A stretch of 64,000 bases of DNA, from assembly GCA_030998225.1 (NCBI GenBank), contig JAPYXD010000308.1, positions 506,001 through 570,000 on the forward strand, read 5' to 3'. This DNA is from Diplolepis rosae (Eukaryota > Arthropoda > Insecta > Hymenoptera > Diplolepididae). The notes below the pieces were generated by a model. It was not told where the DNA came from, ran no database searches, and saw nothing but the letters and a program-made list of their open reading frames with translations. Both the position numbers and the translations under genes were made by a program. This document shows positions 22,905 to 33,056 of this stretch, one piece after another (position 1 is the first letter of the stretch; each line of letters starts with the position of its first letter).

Positions 22905-23185
22905 ATAATAACGCTTTCGACTGCGCTGGGATTCGAGCCCAGGTATTTCGATTGCTAGTCGACTGCTAGATCTGGGCTCGAATCCCAGCGCAGTCGAAAG
23001 CGTCTTTTTTCCACAGAAAGATTACAAATTCTTTAAATTTGAATTTGATTTGCATTTATTTGCGATATAAGAGTTTGAAATTGTCTTCGAGGACACCTGT
23101 TGGCAACGTATTCTATCTGATGCGTGACTAGTGATTCTCCGATAATGTAGGCAGTGGCAGAAATTTCAAACTCAACTAATTAACT
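22905..23185. repeat. SINE-like repeat, palindromic tRNA block
   Basis: Two tRNA-like blocks face each other: CTTTCGACTGCGCTGGGATT on the left and GGCTCGAATCCCAGCGCAGT on the right, followed by the T-run, TCCACAGAAAGATT and ATTCTTTAAATTTGAATTTG, then the GAGGACACCTGT...GTAGGCAGTGG module. The same modules, in a different order, make up 40600-40890 and 59930-60045. No intact tRNA. Confidence 0.65.
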
Positions 23186-23985
23186 TAAAATAAATTAATA
23201 ATATTTAATAATTTCATATTCAATAATTCAAACTCAAATTTTATTCTATTTATAAGCTTAATTTTTTGACATGTCAGTAGTTGAGTCTTGAGATTTAGAA
23301 AAATAGTTTTATAAAGTCTATATCATTCGATTTCTAACTCAAGAAAAAAATTGTTCATTGAAAAAAAGTACTAAAAAGACATAAACTAAATTTAATACTT
23401 ATATTATAATTTGTGCAAAATTAAGAACATTTTTTATTTCTTTTGTGAACCATCTTTACTATTAAATAATTTTAACCACGGTAAATTCTTTTTAATTGAC
23501 ATGATATTGAAGTTTTATTTCATATAAGCATAAAGCACAAAACTTACTTTAGAGTTATTGTTTAACAGCACTATTTCTTCTGACGAAATATTGCTTTTAT
23601 TGAGCACAAGACTCATACTTGAAGTGCAAGTGCTATCTTGCCTTTTGTCAATATGCATCTGCTCATCTGGTAGCAAATCATTTTCAATGGCAATGCATCT
23701 TTTCCTGGAAAAAAGTAATTTTCATGCATTGGCCTACCACCCTTACTGAAGTTAAAATTATAATTTTGACATTTATTAACGAAATGACAAGATTCGCGAA
23801 CGATACACAAAAATTAGGTTAGCTTGCGCACCCGCCCAAATTTCAAGTCTAGCATACACGTAAATTACGTGTAGGTAACCTCCACGTAATATACATAGTA
23901 AATTACGTCTAGAGAACCATGTAAATTACGTTAGGTATTTTACCTTTGCAACCCTGGTGATTATAGAGATCAGTGGGTCATTCGG

Positions 23986-24697
23986 GCCACTACTCGATAC
24001 TAGCGCTCTCCGTGGCGAAAATATGAAACATTCTGACACAAGAAGGGAACATGGTATTTATATTCTTAGCTCCATGGTTTAAAGGAATTAAAAGTGATAA
24101 CAAGTGATAAGAATCGATGTCATGTTGAATCTAATGAAAAGCAGAACCTTTTTCAAAATATTAAAACAAGTTGAATAACAAACTTGAATTAACAAAATTA
24201 CTCTTCGTGATCATGGAACAAACGGACAAATTCGTAGAAGAGGTGATTGGACCCTCTCTATTTTCTATTCTAATCTTTATAAAATAAGAAATTTCAGTAC
24301 TGATTCTTCACATCTCTACTGCATTATCCAATAATTTTTAGAGTTAAGTCTTATTTCACTTGGTTTGAAAAATTATCTATTCTGATATTTGAAGGTGGGG
24401 TAAGTTTTTACCATGTTATGTGGTCGAGAAATAAAAATATTTGTTGTTTTTTCTCAATACTTATCATAAAAAAGCATGAATATCGCAGAATAAGTGGAAT
24501 GCAAAATATGATGCAAAACTAAACATTTTTACACCTTACTATAATCTGAAAAATCTATAAAAGTAGATCAGAATAAAAATTACTTGCTACAAATATAACC
24601 TATCATTTTATAAATACTCGATTTTAATTTGCAAGGGACATATGAAAAGTCCAGCTTTTCGAATACAAATTGCTAAAGTTTAGCATCCTTTCAGTTA
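23986..24697. other. AT-rich intergenic DNA
   Basis: No coding frame, RNA gene or recognisable repeat. Confidence 0.4.
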
Positions 24698-25185
24698 TCA
24701 GGTGTACAAATAAGTTTCCGCCGTTTTTTATCAAAAGTTGGGCATTTATTGTTAAATAACGGAACCTTATGTTTTATTCGAAGTATTGTCTATCGCTTGC
24801 CACTACTTTTTCCCATCTTTCTGGCAGCATACGGATACCATGTCAGAAGAATGCCATGCGTCATCGATCGAAAATCTGGTGAATACGGCGGGTGGGGTAA
24901 AACTTGCCACTTGAGTGTTTTCAAATTGGTTTTGACCGGCACCGCAACATGTGGACGAGCATTATCATGCAGGAGAATAATTTTGTCATGTCTGGAGTAG
25001 TAGTGGGCGCGCTTTTCCTTGAGTGCTCGACTCAATCTCATCAATTGTGTTCGGTAGACGGCTCCAGTAATTGTTTCGTCCGGTTTGAGCAACTCATAAT
25101 ACACGACACCAAGCTGATCCCACCAAATACGCAACAAGAGTTTTTTTCCATGAATATTTGGCTTAGCTGTAGATGTTGAAGCATA
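24698..25185 (-). mobile_element. Mariner 3' fragment, family M2
   Basis: Minus-strand transposase remnant from about 25137 down: LRIWWDQLGVVYYELLKPDE, LHDNARPHVA with the second catalytic Asp, then HPPYSPDF, after which the frame is broken before the third Asp. The terminal inverted repeat at the low-coordinate end (TCAGGTGTACAAATAAGTTT, 24698) matches the one at 46745, so both are one family. The 5' half is missing; a Penelope-like fragment begins shortly beyond. Confidence 0.75.
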
Positions 25186-25214
25186 GCCAGGTGGTTATGG
25201 AACCTATTTATACA

Positions 25215-25975
25215 TTAGTATAAAGTGAAACTGCATCTAACGAGATAATATTATAATTTAATGGAACTTGAATGTTTTTGATTTTTTCTATAAAGTCAAA
25301 AGTGTTTTTTATTCGTGAGGCAGGCTGGATTTTAGGGAATTCGCTATGTTTAAATTGATGTAATTTTTATCTTTCCAGAGTTTAGTGATATTATTGACTT
25401 TGTTATGAATTATAATATGTTTGTGAGGTCTTTTTTAATGATTGATGAATGTAATTATTTTTATTTGTGACTACAGTTGTATTCCCTTTGTCTGCTTTTG
25501 TAATTAATACAGGAGGTTTGTTTTGAAAAAAATTGTTTCTGATACTATAATTTTCTATAACTTACTTTCGGAACGTGTTAAGAAAGATTTGTTTATGGTT
25601 AGAGGAACTTTTGATGCAGTTAACAAATTTTAATCTCTCTTCTTTACGATCTTTTTCTTTAATTTTATTAACGTTTGATTTAAAATCTGCTATTGGATGT
25701 TTCGTAGGGATTTTTTTGTCGGGAAAAAGAATACCAAAATTTTTTCCCAGACTGATTGATTTTGCTATAACGGGAGGAATTTGTGTGTCCGTGAAGTAAG
25801 TGAACCAGGAATCTGCGAGACAACCGTGCAAATCAATATTGTAATTTTTTTTAAAGTGGTTTGTACTTTGATAAGACGTTTAAATTTATACTTACAACTA
25901 TTCCTGTGTGATAAAGAAACTCAATGTATTTTTTTGAAATCAAAAAGGAAAAACGGTTTATAAATAATTTCTGGT
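25215..25975 (-). mobile_element. Old Penelope-like element fragment
   Basis: Minus-strand pieces in Penelope order: an N-terminal block at 25760-25560 (SLGKNFGILFPDKKIP, KHPIADFKSNVNKI), a central region near 25380-25400 homologous to the one at 36880-36910, and an RT piece at 25220-25255 giving ISLDAVSL. It is clearly more diverged than the copies at 29-38 kb and contains many frame breaks and deletions. Confidence 0.65.
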
Positions 25976-27640
25976 GACGTTTTTAAGATTTTTTGTTCAT
26001 TGCAATGGACATTATTTTGTATTCTATGGATTGTTAAGCAGATGTCCTTAATTTCTACATTAAGTGTCAGAGACTTAAATTTTTTAAACGCTCATGAATG
26101 TAAACGTGCAATATTCGTGTTATCAAAAGAAACTAAATAAGATGGAACCAGTTGTAGTTATTGTGGTAGTATCTTCATGTACAAGACGGCATGTTCCCCG
26201 TACTCAAGTTTGATTCCTGAGAAGAAATTTTTTCCTCTTCGTTTGCTTTGATTGTCCATAATTTCACAAACCATGAATAATATAACTATCAAAAAGCACC
26301 TTTTGCTAGGATACAATCGTTATAAACTAAAAACAATTTTTATTCATTTTCTCAAAAATAATCGTGTTAAGGTTTTCTGCCAGTTCACGTACTTGCATCT
26401 ACATTTTTTGTGAAATTTATGCAGAAACATATTTTAGTTTTAGTTTGTAAACATAAACTTTTACTGACTTAGCTATGTGCGAAGGCCAGCTTTTCTTTGT
26501 ACTTCTTTGTACTAAAATAAAAGTTGTAAGTTAAATTCTACTTATTTTTTTGCCACCTAGGCAAAATTTGTGTTTAAAATCTCTAAATCGATCCCTCTTT
26601 CGAGCTACTTTAAAACAAAATTCTGAAGAATAATGTGGTAAAATGGCAACATATATTTCAATGTATACTATTTACTATTACATTATTAAATATTTACAAA
26701 TGATACAAATTTCGAACTCAACTAAATAATTATATATTCATATTCTGGACTTGCATCGACCCTTAATTAATTATTGAAGATATGTATTGATGTTGATAGT
26801 TGGCTTTAGGGTCCAAAGTTAATGAAAACTCAGCGTTGTTACGTCCCCAACAAATAGAATTCATAATTTAATAATTTTAGTAATTATCAAATAGATTTAG
26901 ACTAGAAATTTTTTTATCACCCGGTAGATGTAGGAAAACGCCCTATGAAAATGAACTTTGTCCCCAATAAAGTACCTAAGTACGTGAGATAAGAGTGCAG
27001 ATATTACTCTGAAGATGCAACATCCGGTGCATTTCTTGGTTGACTCCACTTTTCTTTCGTTTTCAGAAATATTATTTTCTGTAAGATTTTATTCTGTAAT
27101 ATTTTCGTTTAAAATTATTTCTTTTTTTTCTCATTTAAATGATGAAACAAACAAGTATTATCTCAATTGAAAAACCGTTGAAGCCCTAATAGAATTTCAC
27201 ACCTCACATATTTCAAATTTGTTTTTTTTTCATTAGGCGTTTCAACAATTAATATGTAGACATGAAGCCACGTACAAATAAGATATAAATGATGTGTGTC
27301 AATACATAAATTGCACTATTACTTTACCCGTATGAAAAAAATATACACTTCTAATATACATACACATTTTAGAAAAAGGGAGTTTCGTTAAAATTTAAGA
27401 ATAATGTTTTTAAGGTTCCGCACAATTCTGAATGAATCTAACTTACAATTTATTTCTCATAGTATAGACATTACATTTTTATATACAAGATATAGGGAAT
27501 TTAAAAAACTTCTTACATACGAAGGTTATAACTTGTAAAAAAACGTAAATTTTAACTAATAATTCAATAATTTAAAACAAAATATGACCTAGAAGGACAG
27601 AAATTGATGAATTTGAACGAGAACTTTTGTAAAAGATTTA
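25976..27640. other. AT-rich intergenic DNA with Penelope terminal piece
   Basis: No gene. The segment 26735-26850 is an inverted, diverged copy of 40425-40520 (shared blocks TTATTGAAGATATGT, GATAGTTGGCTTT and AACTCAGCG), i.e. part of a Penelope-like terminal region without the hammerhead-like core. The remainder is low-complexity AT-rich DNA. Confidence 0.45.
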
Positions 27641-27714
27641 GAGAATATGAGGACACCCTGTATAAAATGTATCTGGTCTCATGCTCTCTTCGTCTTACAC
27701 ATGGCCCTTATGGG

Positions 27715-27900
27715 GGTGGAAGCATATAAATACCGAGTCGAATTTGATTTTGACACACTTCGAGTCAGGACTAGTTCCAGGGTTGTCCATTGACTAGTTC
27801 CATCTTCCAACAAACATTGTACCAAGTGAAATTTAAGTGTGCCAACTGTTCAAAATAAAGAAGATCTAAAAGTAAGTAAAATAAAATCCAATTGTGTTTC
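27715..27900 (+). promoter_or_regulatory. Possible TATA promoter and leader
   Basis: CATATAAATACCGAG at about 27723 resembles a TATA box, followed by a less AT-rich stretch and CTAAAAGTAAGTAAAA near 27867, a good splice donor. It precedes a tandem-repeat tract. It could be the promoter of an LTR element or an unrecognised gene; no coding sequence follows that I can identify. Confidence 0.25.
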
Positions 27901-28402
27901 AATTTCTTGAATTTTCCAACCAAGTTCTTATTCCAAGTTTAATTTCCATTTTATTTCAATTTGTTCTCAGACTCAAATAACTTTTATTTCAATCTTATTT
28001 TTGAATTTCTTGAATTTTCCAACCAAGTTTTTATTCCAAGTTTAATTTCCATTTTATTTCAATTTGTTCTCAGATTCAAATAACTTTTATTTCAATCTTA
28101 TTTTTGAATAACGTGCTGAGTGTTTAATACAACCAGGCAGTTATTCTTCGATTTTATATTTTATTTCAATCTTTTTTTTGAATAACGTGCTGAGTGTTTA
28201 ATACAACCAGGCAGTTATTCTTCGATTTTATATTTTATTTCAATCTTTTTTTTGAATAACGTGCTGAGTGTTTAATACAACCAGGCAGTTATTCTTCGAT
28301 TTTATATTTTATTTCTATCTTATTTTTGAATAACGTGCTGAGTGTTTAAGACAACCAGGCATTTATTTAGCTGTTTCCAGAATTTAACCCGACTCTGTAC
28401 AA
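27901..28402 (+). repeat. Two adjacent tandem repeats (103 bp x2, 74 bp x4)
   Basis: Unit A (starting AATTTCTTGAATTTTCCAAC) occurs at 27901 and 28004, period 103 bp. Unit B (starting AATAACGTGCTGAGTGTTTA) occurs at 28107, 28181, 28255 and 28329, period 74 bp, the last diverging after about 30 bp. The ends of A and B share TTTTATTTCAATCTT(A/T)TTTTT, suggesting B arose partly from A. The CAACCAGGCAGTTA motif recurs again near 28400. Confidence 0.85.
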
Positions 28403-28729
28403 CCAGGCAGTTAGTAGTTCATACTTACTTCATCCCTACTGTTTTGAACAACTCGTTTGGTGTTTCATACACCCTGACAACCATTCATGGTTTTCGACTT
28501 GAAATCCTTGACAACTTATTTTTCGAATATGGTTTATGGCTGACCGATAGTCTAATTTAGATCGTGTTAAAACTATCGCATCATACCTATTATTATCCCA
28601 GGAAGCTTCAATTTTATTTTTCTCTATTTTCCACGAACAGCGCGTGTAGTGCATTGGCACTATTATAATTAGTGTCCATTTATATGATACGACATTTGCG
28701 ACGTATCGCAAATTTCGAAAATACTAAAT

Positions 28730-29100
28730 ATCAAGTCCCGGGGTCTATGTGCCCCAAGATACATCTTCCAGGTCACGTGGCGGCATCTGGTCGTCCTGTG
28801 CGTCGCTCTCCAACGATCAATGACGGCGATGATTGAAGCATCGATGTATCGATGCTCGCAAGTCGTCATGGCGGCCAGTGTTTACGTCGACTTGGTAGCC
28901 GGTTGTGCCTCATCTCCAACGCTACTGTCCTCTGGTGCTGTTGTCTTCGTGCCGTGTATTAAACAGACAGGACAGGAAGCGTAAGTGCATGCAGTGCGTG
29001 ATAAGTGTTTCGAGTGCTCTCGGGTGGCGACGAAGTGCGGCCTCTCGTCACACGACCTTTTCCCCAGGACATAACCCTACCTGTCATACCGGTGAGTTTA
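28730..29100 (+). promoter_or_regulatory. CG-rich region with two exon-like segments
   Basis: The least AT-rich stretch in this part of the window. It contains GGTCACGTGG, a CATCGATGTATCGATG palindrome and GTCATGGCGGCC, all reminiscent of insect housekeeping promoters. Two exon-like segments follow: one ending CAGGAAGC before GTAAGT (about 28981), the other between CTTTTCCCCAG and GTGAGT (about 29068-29091). This may be the 5' end of a plus-strand gene, possibly SKI2, whose earlier exon is not otherwise found. I could not build an open frame across both segments. Confidence 0.3.
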
Positions 29101-29146
29101 AAAATTAAATCTTTTTAATGTGACGGGTAAATTTTACCACGTCACA

Positions 29147-29715
29147 GTATTTCAGAATTTTAATGTAAATTTTGAATGGGGTTAAACTTGATTGTTCAAA
29201 AGAGGGAGATAAAAAACTGATAAATTTTCTGTATCAGTCCTTTGATTTACAGAATGTGAGGTACTGACTATGTGGGTCATTTCGAAAATCATGCGTTTTC
29301 TGTAGTTATCCGACCTGTCTATTATTGTGACTTCATCATAATTAAATTTGGTGATCTTAGTGCCAAGCGTGTTTTGTTAAGGCAGTCTATTTTTCTGGAG
29401 GGTTATAAACATCTTTTTGATGCTCATGGATTCAGGTTTTTAAAGGGCGTTTGGTCGTGCCTATATAAGTAGCTGTACAATCTGAACATGGTATATTGTA
29501 TTGTATTGTATCAAGCAACGGGATTGGGTCCTTGGCTGATTTGAAAAGATGTGATAGGTCGTTGATATTACGGGGAGCAATTTTTATGTTAAAAGGTTGT
29601 AGGATACCCGACATTTTTTCAGAGAGTCCTTGTACGTAAGGTAATGGTATGTACTTAGAAGGTTGACCTGCCGTGCTAGAGTTTGTGTCTGTAACTGTGT
29701 CGCTCTCTGGTAGTT

Positions 29716-29749
<34 letters not shown>

Positions 29750-30372
29750 TAATAGAGGCTTTTTTGAGAGATAATTTAATCTTTTTTTGATCGTTGAATT
29801 AATGATTTTTTGTGGGTAATTATTTTTAATCGAAGTCATTTTAATTTTTTGAATGTTTTTTGTGTAAAAGCTTTTGTGTTAGAGTAATGCCTGTGTCGAC
29901 TAAATTATTAATTATGTTAATTTTGTATTTGAGTGGGTAATGTGAATGCAAATTAAGAAGATGGCCGGACCATGTTGGTTTCTGACCATGTCGATTTCGT
30001 TGATTAGTACCGCTGTTGATATGTCGTCCACATATCTGAAATGAAATGAGACTTAAAATGGAAGCGAATCTATGCATTTTTCTTGAGGTCCATGACGATA
30101 TTGGCGGCAATAGGTGAAAGTGGGGAGCCCATCGGGAAACCAGATTTCTGTTTACAGAAGATGCCTTAGAAATTGAATGCGGAGTTGGTGGAACATGTTC
30201 TGATACCTTTTTCAAATTGGTATCAGGTCATTTTGACATGTGGTTGAATTTGGGACCACCTGTTCTTGATACCTTTCATAGCGAGTCCAAATTGAACGCT
30301 GGTGAAGAGTGAAACTGCATCGAACGAAATGATGCTGTACCCAGGTGGAATTTTTGTGTTCTTGATCTTCGA
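29147..30372 (-). mobile_element. Penelope-like element copy 1, 3' part
   Basis: Minus-strand Penelope-like retroelement. In coding order it shows the RT segment IPPGYSIISFDAVSLFTSV, the KSGFPMGSPLSPIAANIV block, FQICGRHIN (from the YVDD region, out of frame), a QKPTWSGHLLNLHSHYPL segment directly after a deletion, SGILQPFNIKIAPRNINDL, then CSDCTATYIGTTKRPLKT, the beginning of a GIY-YIG endonuclease domain. Stops within the RT and the deletion after the YVDD region are shared with copy 2 (37122-38312). A GT-microsatellite lies at about 29719-29745. The 5' portion continues at 32449-32635 after an intervening BEL/Pao segment. Confidence 0.85.
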
Positions 30373-30699
30373 TTCCGAAGAAAAAATAATTTTAGCGGTT
30401 GCCAAGAGAACGCTATGGGGTTTCATTTGCCTAGGAGCAATGTGCAGTAACTGCGCAACCTCGGAGGCATCTGTGTGTTGCGATGATGCACCAGAGTCTG
30501 CACCTTTGTTTTGTGCAGGCTTCAATTCCTTATTAATATAATCTCGCTTTAAATGTAATAGCGCATGATGCTTCGCTTGACATTGCGCGCATGAAAATGA
30601 GCTTGGACAAGAATTTACAGAATGGCCACTTCTTAAACAATTAAAACACAATTTTTTAGTTTTTACAAAGTGAAATCGTTGTTCCGCAGATTTTTTTAA

Positions 30700-31801
30700 A
30701 ATTCTGAACAAGTAAATATCTTATGAACTAAATCACAGAGAGGGCAACGATTTCCATCCGAGACGACATGAGATCGAACTGGTTCTAACTTTGGTTTATT
30801 TTCATCATTACGCTGTACAGCTTCCATAGCTCTAATTCGAGAGTCAATGAATTTTAAAAGAATTGGAAAATGTGGATATTCTGTAGTATTTCCTAACTGC
30901 AATTCCCAAGCTAATCTAGTATTAGCATCTAACTTTTGTGACACGAGGAAAACTAACATGTCACTAACGCCATCTAATTGATTTCTGTTTTCCGGCGCGA
31001 CGGTCAACGATGGGAAACGTCCTAAATTTTCTAATGCTGCGATTCTTTTGGTTACAATATTGCGAATAATGTTCAGCGCCACCAAAGAATCATTTTTCAT
31101 AGATTGAATTGCAAATAGTGCTTTTAATTCAGCTTGAACAATAGCACGAGGATTTTCAAATCTATCTTTTAAGCGATCCCATGCCGAAACGAAATTATTT
31201 TCTGTGAGCGAGATACCTTTTAACAATGACGCGGCTTCACCTTCCAAAAGCGATTTCAAAAAATGTAACCTTTGCAAATTATCAAGCGAATTATTTTGAA
31301 TGATTAACGAAGTAAAATAATCCCGAAAAGTTGCCCAATCTGTTAACTTACCGGAAAACTTAGGAATATTTATCGTTGGAGCGGTGTGGCTTGGTGATGC
31401 TGATGCGATGACAGAGAAGGGGAAGTCGATGTGAATTCCGAAGACGACATGGCGTTTTGGTTTTCCAATTCCGTAATGCTTTTCAAAATATAATCATTGT
31501 AAGTCAGAAAGAATTCTTCAGCTTCCTCAAAATGCTTTTGCAAGAAATAAGGATCCTTTGACGAGGGTGTCCTTAAATTTTGAATTTGTGTGTCCGTAAT
31601 TACACACAATTCCCAAATTCGTGATATTAGTTGAAGTCGGTTCTGTAAACCAGCTACTGAGATTTGATCGCCCACTACACGTTTTATTGAATTACAGTGA
31701 CGCTTCAATGTCTCAAATGAGCGAGCTTGATGTTGAAGGAGCGCTTCCAAAGGTAGCGCGGACTCTTCCATGATAGATGATTTACTTTTGTCCATAGTCA
31801 A
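30700..31801 (-). pseudogene. BEL/Pao gag, frameshifted
   Basis: Capsid-type precursor of the retrotransposon above: N-terminal coiled-coil-prone region (31801-31370), DUF1759 region (about 31380-30700). Two frameshifts, near 31385 and within an A-rich run near 30700, split it into three frames; the zinc-knuckle tail is in the third frame (30711-30400). Gag packages element RNA; this copy cannot make a full-length product. Confidence 0.75.
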
Positions 31802-32019
31802 ACAAATTTCTCATCACTCGCGAAAAACCAAAGAACCCAGTGTTTGCTGATATGCAATAGAGATCGATAAAGTAAAAAAAAATGCACTGAGAGTCAATGT
31901 GATTGATGCACTCAAATGGCTTTCAAACTGCAAATTATAGACAGAATGTCGACGAGACGATGCTTCTCGGCGTCATCTCAAACTATATGCCAATGGATCC
32001 TGGCAGGATCGCCAAATTT

Positions 32020-32447
32020 AATGTGTATAGTAGAAATGAGGATCGCCATTTTTTAAAATCTACAAAAGTTCAGGTTCGAACTAACGCTTATATATACGCT
32101 AATGTAATAAAATTTGTCTATTTCACAACACATTTTATTTAAACAATTACATTTTAAAATTTTACGTAAATCCGACGATTTCCAAATACAAAAGTCTTGA
32201 GCGTAAGAGCTCCAACAAATTTGACACCAACCCAAAAAGTGGTTAGCGAATCGACCAGCGAAAAAACAAAACTAAACAAACTCGACTAGGCTAGCAACGG
32301 CTTTATTTTGCCTGAAGTTGTCACTCTCGCTTTTGCCTTGAACGATGGAGTGATAATCAAAATTTGAAAGGACAGATAATAATGCGATCGCTTTTATTGA
32401 TCGTCCAACCTTATTACTAAATATAAATTAGTCTAATTCTTAACAGT
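32020..32447 (-). repeat. Candidate 5' LTR of the BEL/Pao copy
   Basis: Non-coding segment between the Penelope junction and gag. It begins (minus strand) with TGTTAAG, as expected for TG..CA LTRs, and lies immediately upstream of gag with a short leader. The partner LTR is not in the window, so its exact 3' end cannot be set. Confidence 0.5.
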
Positions 32448-32448
32448 A

Positions 32449-32635
32449 GGGCTGCCACAGAAAGAGACGATGGGTCTGAGTGGGTTACTGGGTTGTTAGG
32501 CTTGTGTATTTTTGGTAGGCCATAAAATCTAGCTGGTAGGGGGTTACTTGACTTTAGTGAATTGGACATGCTTTCATTGATATAATTTTTATTTTTCCAG
32601 AGTTTTACAAGATTATTAACTTTTTTGTGGGTTTT
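32449..32635 (-). mobile_element. Penelope-like element copy 1, 5' part
   Basis: Reverse complement closely matches 36862-37036 of copy 2: it covers the block leading to RFYGLPEIHKP and ends at the GGCAGCCCTG point. About 95 bp present in copy 2 (37037-37131) are missing between this part and 30372, replaced by the BEL/Pao segment. Confidence 0.8.
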
Positions 32636-32731
32636 ATTTCGCTAACTCTAGTGGAACCGTCGAGTCTTAAAAAACAATAAAAATCACTATCGTTTATAAA
32701 ATATTCAATAACAAACTCAGGGCCTCTGAAA

Positions 32732-32923
32732 TCGACCTTATCAACCTGTGATTTGGAATTAACGTCATTTAAGACCAGATGGAATTTTCAATATATATTT
32801 GAAAAAAATTTTTCAGTGAAAAAAGGAACGCTTATATATATTGAAATTTATATATTGAATATATTGAAAATTCCATCTGGTCTTACATTACGTTAATTCT
32901 AAATCACAGGTTGATAAGGTCGA
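32732..32923. mobile_element. Palindromic MITE, about 190 bp
   Basis: Arms of about 85 bp: TCGACCTTATCAACCTGTGA on the left and TCACAGGTTGATAAGGTCGA on the right, with AGACCAGATGGAATTTTCAA mirrored inside. Short loop. Non-coding. Confidence 0.78.
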
Positions 32924-33056
32924 TATGGTCCATATGGTAGAGTTCAGTTATCATGGTGAGTGATGCAATCTACTAATTATCGACATAATCGACTGAAATG
33001 ATTTGGAAAAATTTGTATATAGTTCATGATATATCCGTGGCCAAATTAGCGTAAAT

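Larger units (their letters stand above)
22082..23956 (+). mobile_element. hAT element with BED-finger exon, internally deleted
   Basis: Ends CAGGGTTGCAAA (22082) and TTTGCAACCCTG (23956) are inverted, with GTGATTAT duplicated on both sides (22074-22081 and 23957-23964), the 8 bp signature of hAT transposons. Subterminal regions are rich in TAAATTACGT repeats in both orientations, typical of transposase-binding zones. Inside, 22311-22480 encodes a BED-type zinc-finger start (WSELNFKCSKETDKIVAKCL, C-x2-C, later an H), ending at a GTAAGT donor; a second short exon-like piece lies at 22737-22840. The DDE/hATC catalytic region is missing. A SINE-like repeat sits at 22905-23185. Confidence 0.8.
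20792..23985. mobile_element. Palindromic element hosting two hAT-type insertions
   Basis: Left arm about 20792-20925 and right arm split into 21688-21729, 22036-22073 and 23965-23985 by two later insertions. Both arms carry GATCTCTATAAT(A), CTGGATGCACAAT, CAAAGTCGTGTG and GAAGGCTGAGCCGCCATAT in inverted order. Subtracting the inserts leaves an element of roughly 1 kb. Its interior (20930-21690) contains a minus-strand exon-like segment at 21165-21230. The outermost TATAGAGATCAGTG unit is doubled on the right. Confidence 0.7.
30373..32448 (-). mobile_element. BEL/Pao LTR retrotransposon, 5' portion
   Basis: Minus strand. The upstream end (32447) begins TGTTAAGAATTAG, followed by a candidate 5' LTR to about 32020 and a GGCGATCCTGCCAGG region that may be the primer-binding site. 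Gag starts at the ATG at 31799-31801; the DUF1759-type Pao gag region (PKFSGKLTDWATFRDYF, LLEGEAASLLKG) follows after a frameshift near 31385, then a second frameshift near 30700, then zinc knuckle residues C-F-N-C-L-R-S-G-H-x4-C and a further C-x2-C. Sequence ends shortly after, at the start of the protease region, where Penelope-like DNA begins. RT, RNase H, integrase and 3' LTR are absent. Confidence 0.8.

Noticed and set aside
27901..28402. Possible CRISPR-like array
   Set aside because: Units of 103 and 74 bp are contiguous tandem repeats without unique spacers, in a eukaryotic genome.
28871..28980. ATG at 28871 (context GTCATGGCGGCC) as SKI2 start codon
   Set aside because: The frame ends in phase 2 at the donor and meets a stop if joined to the next exon-like segment; it also lacks similarity to the SKI2 N-terminus.
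30223..30711. A genuine fusion gene of zinc knuckle and Penelope RT
   Set aside because: The frame crosses a transposon-transposon junction at 30372; each half is a truncated piece of a known element class.
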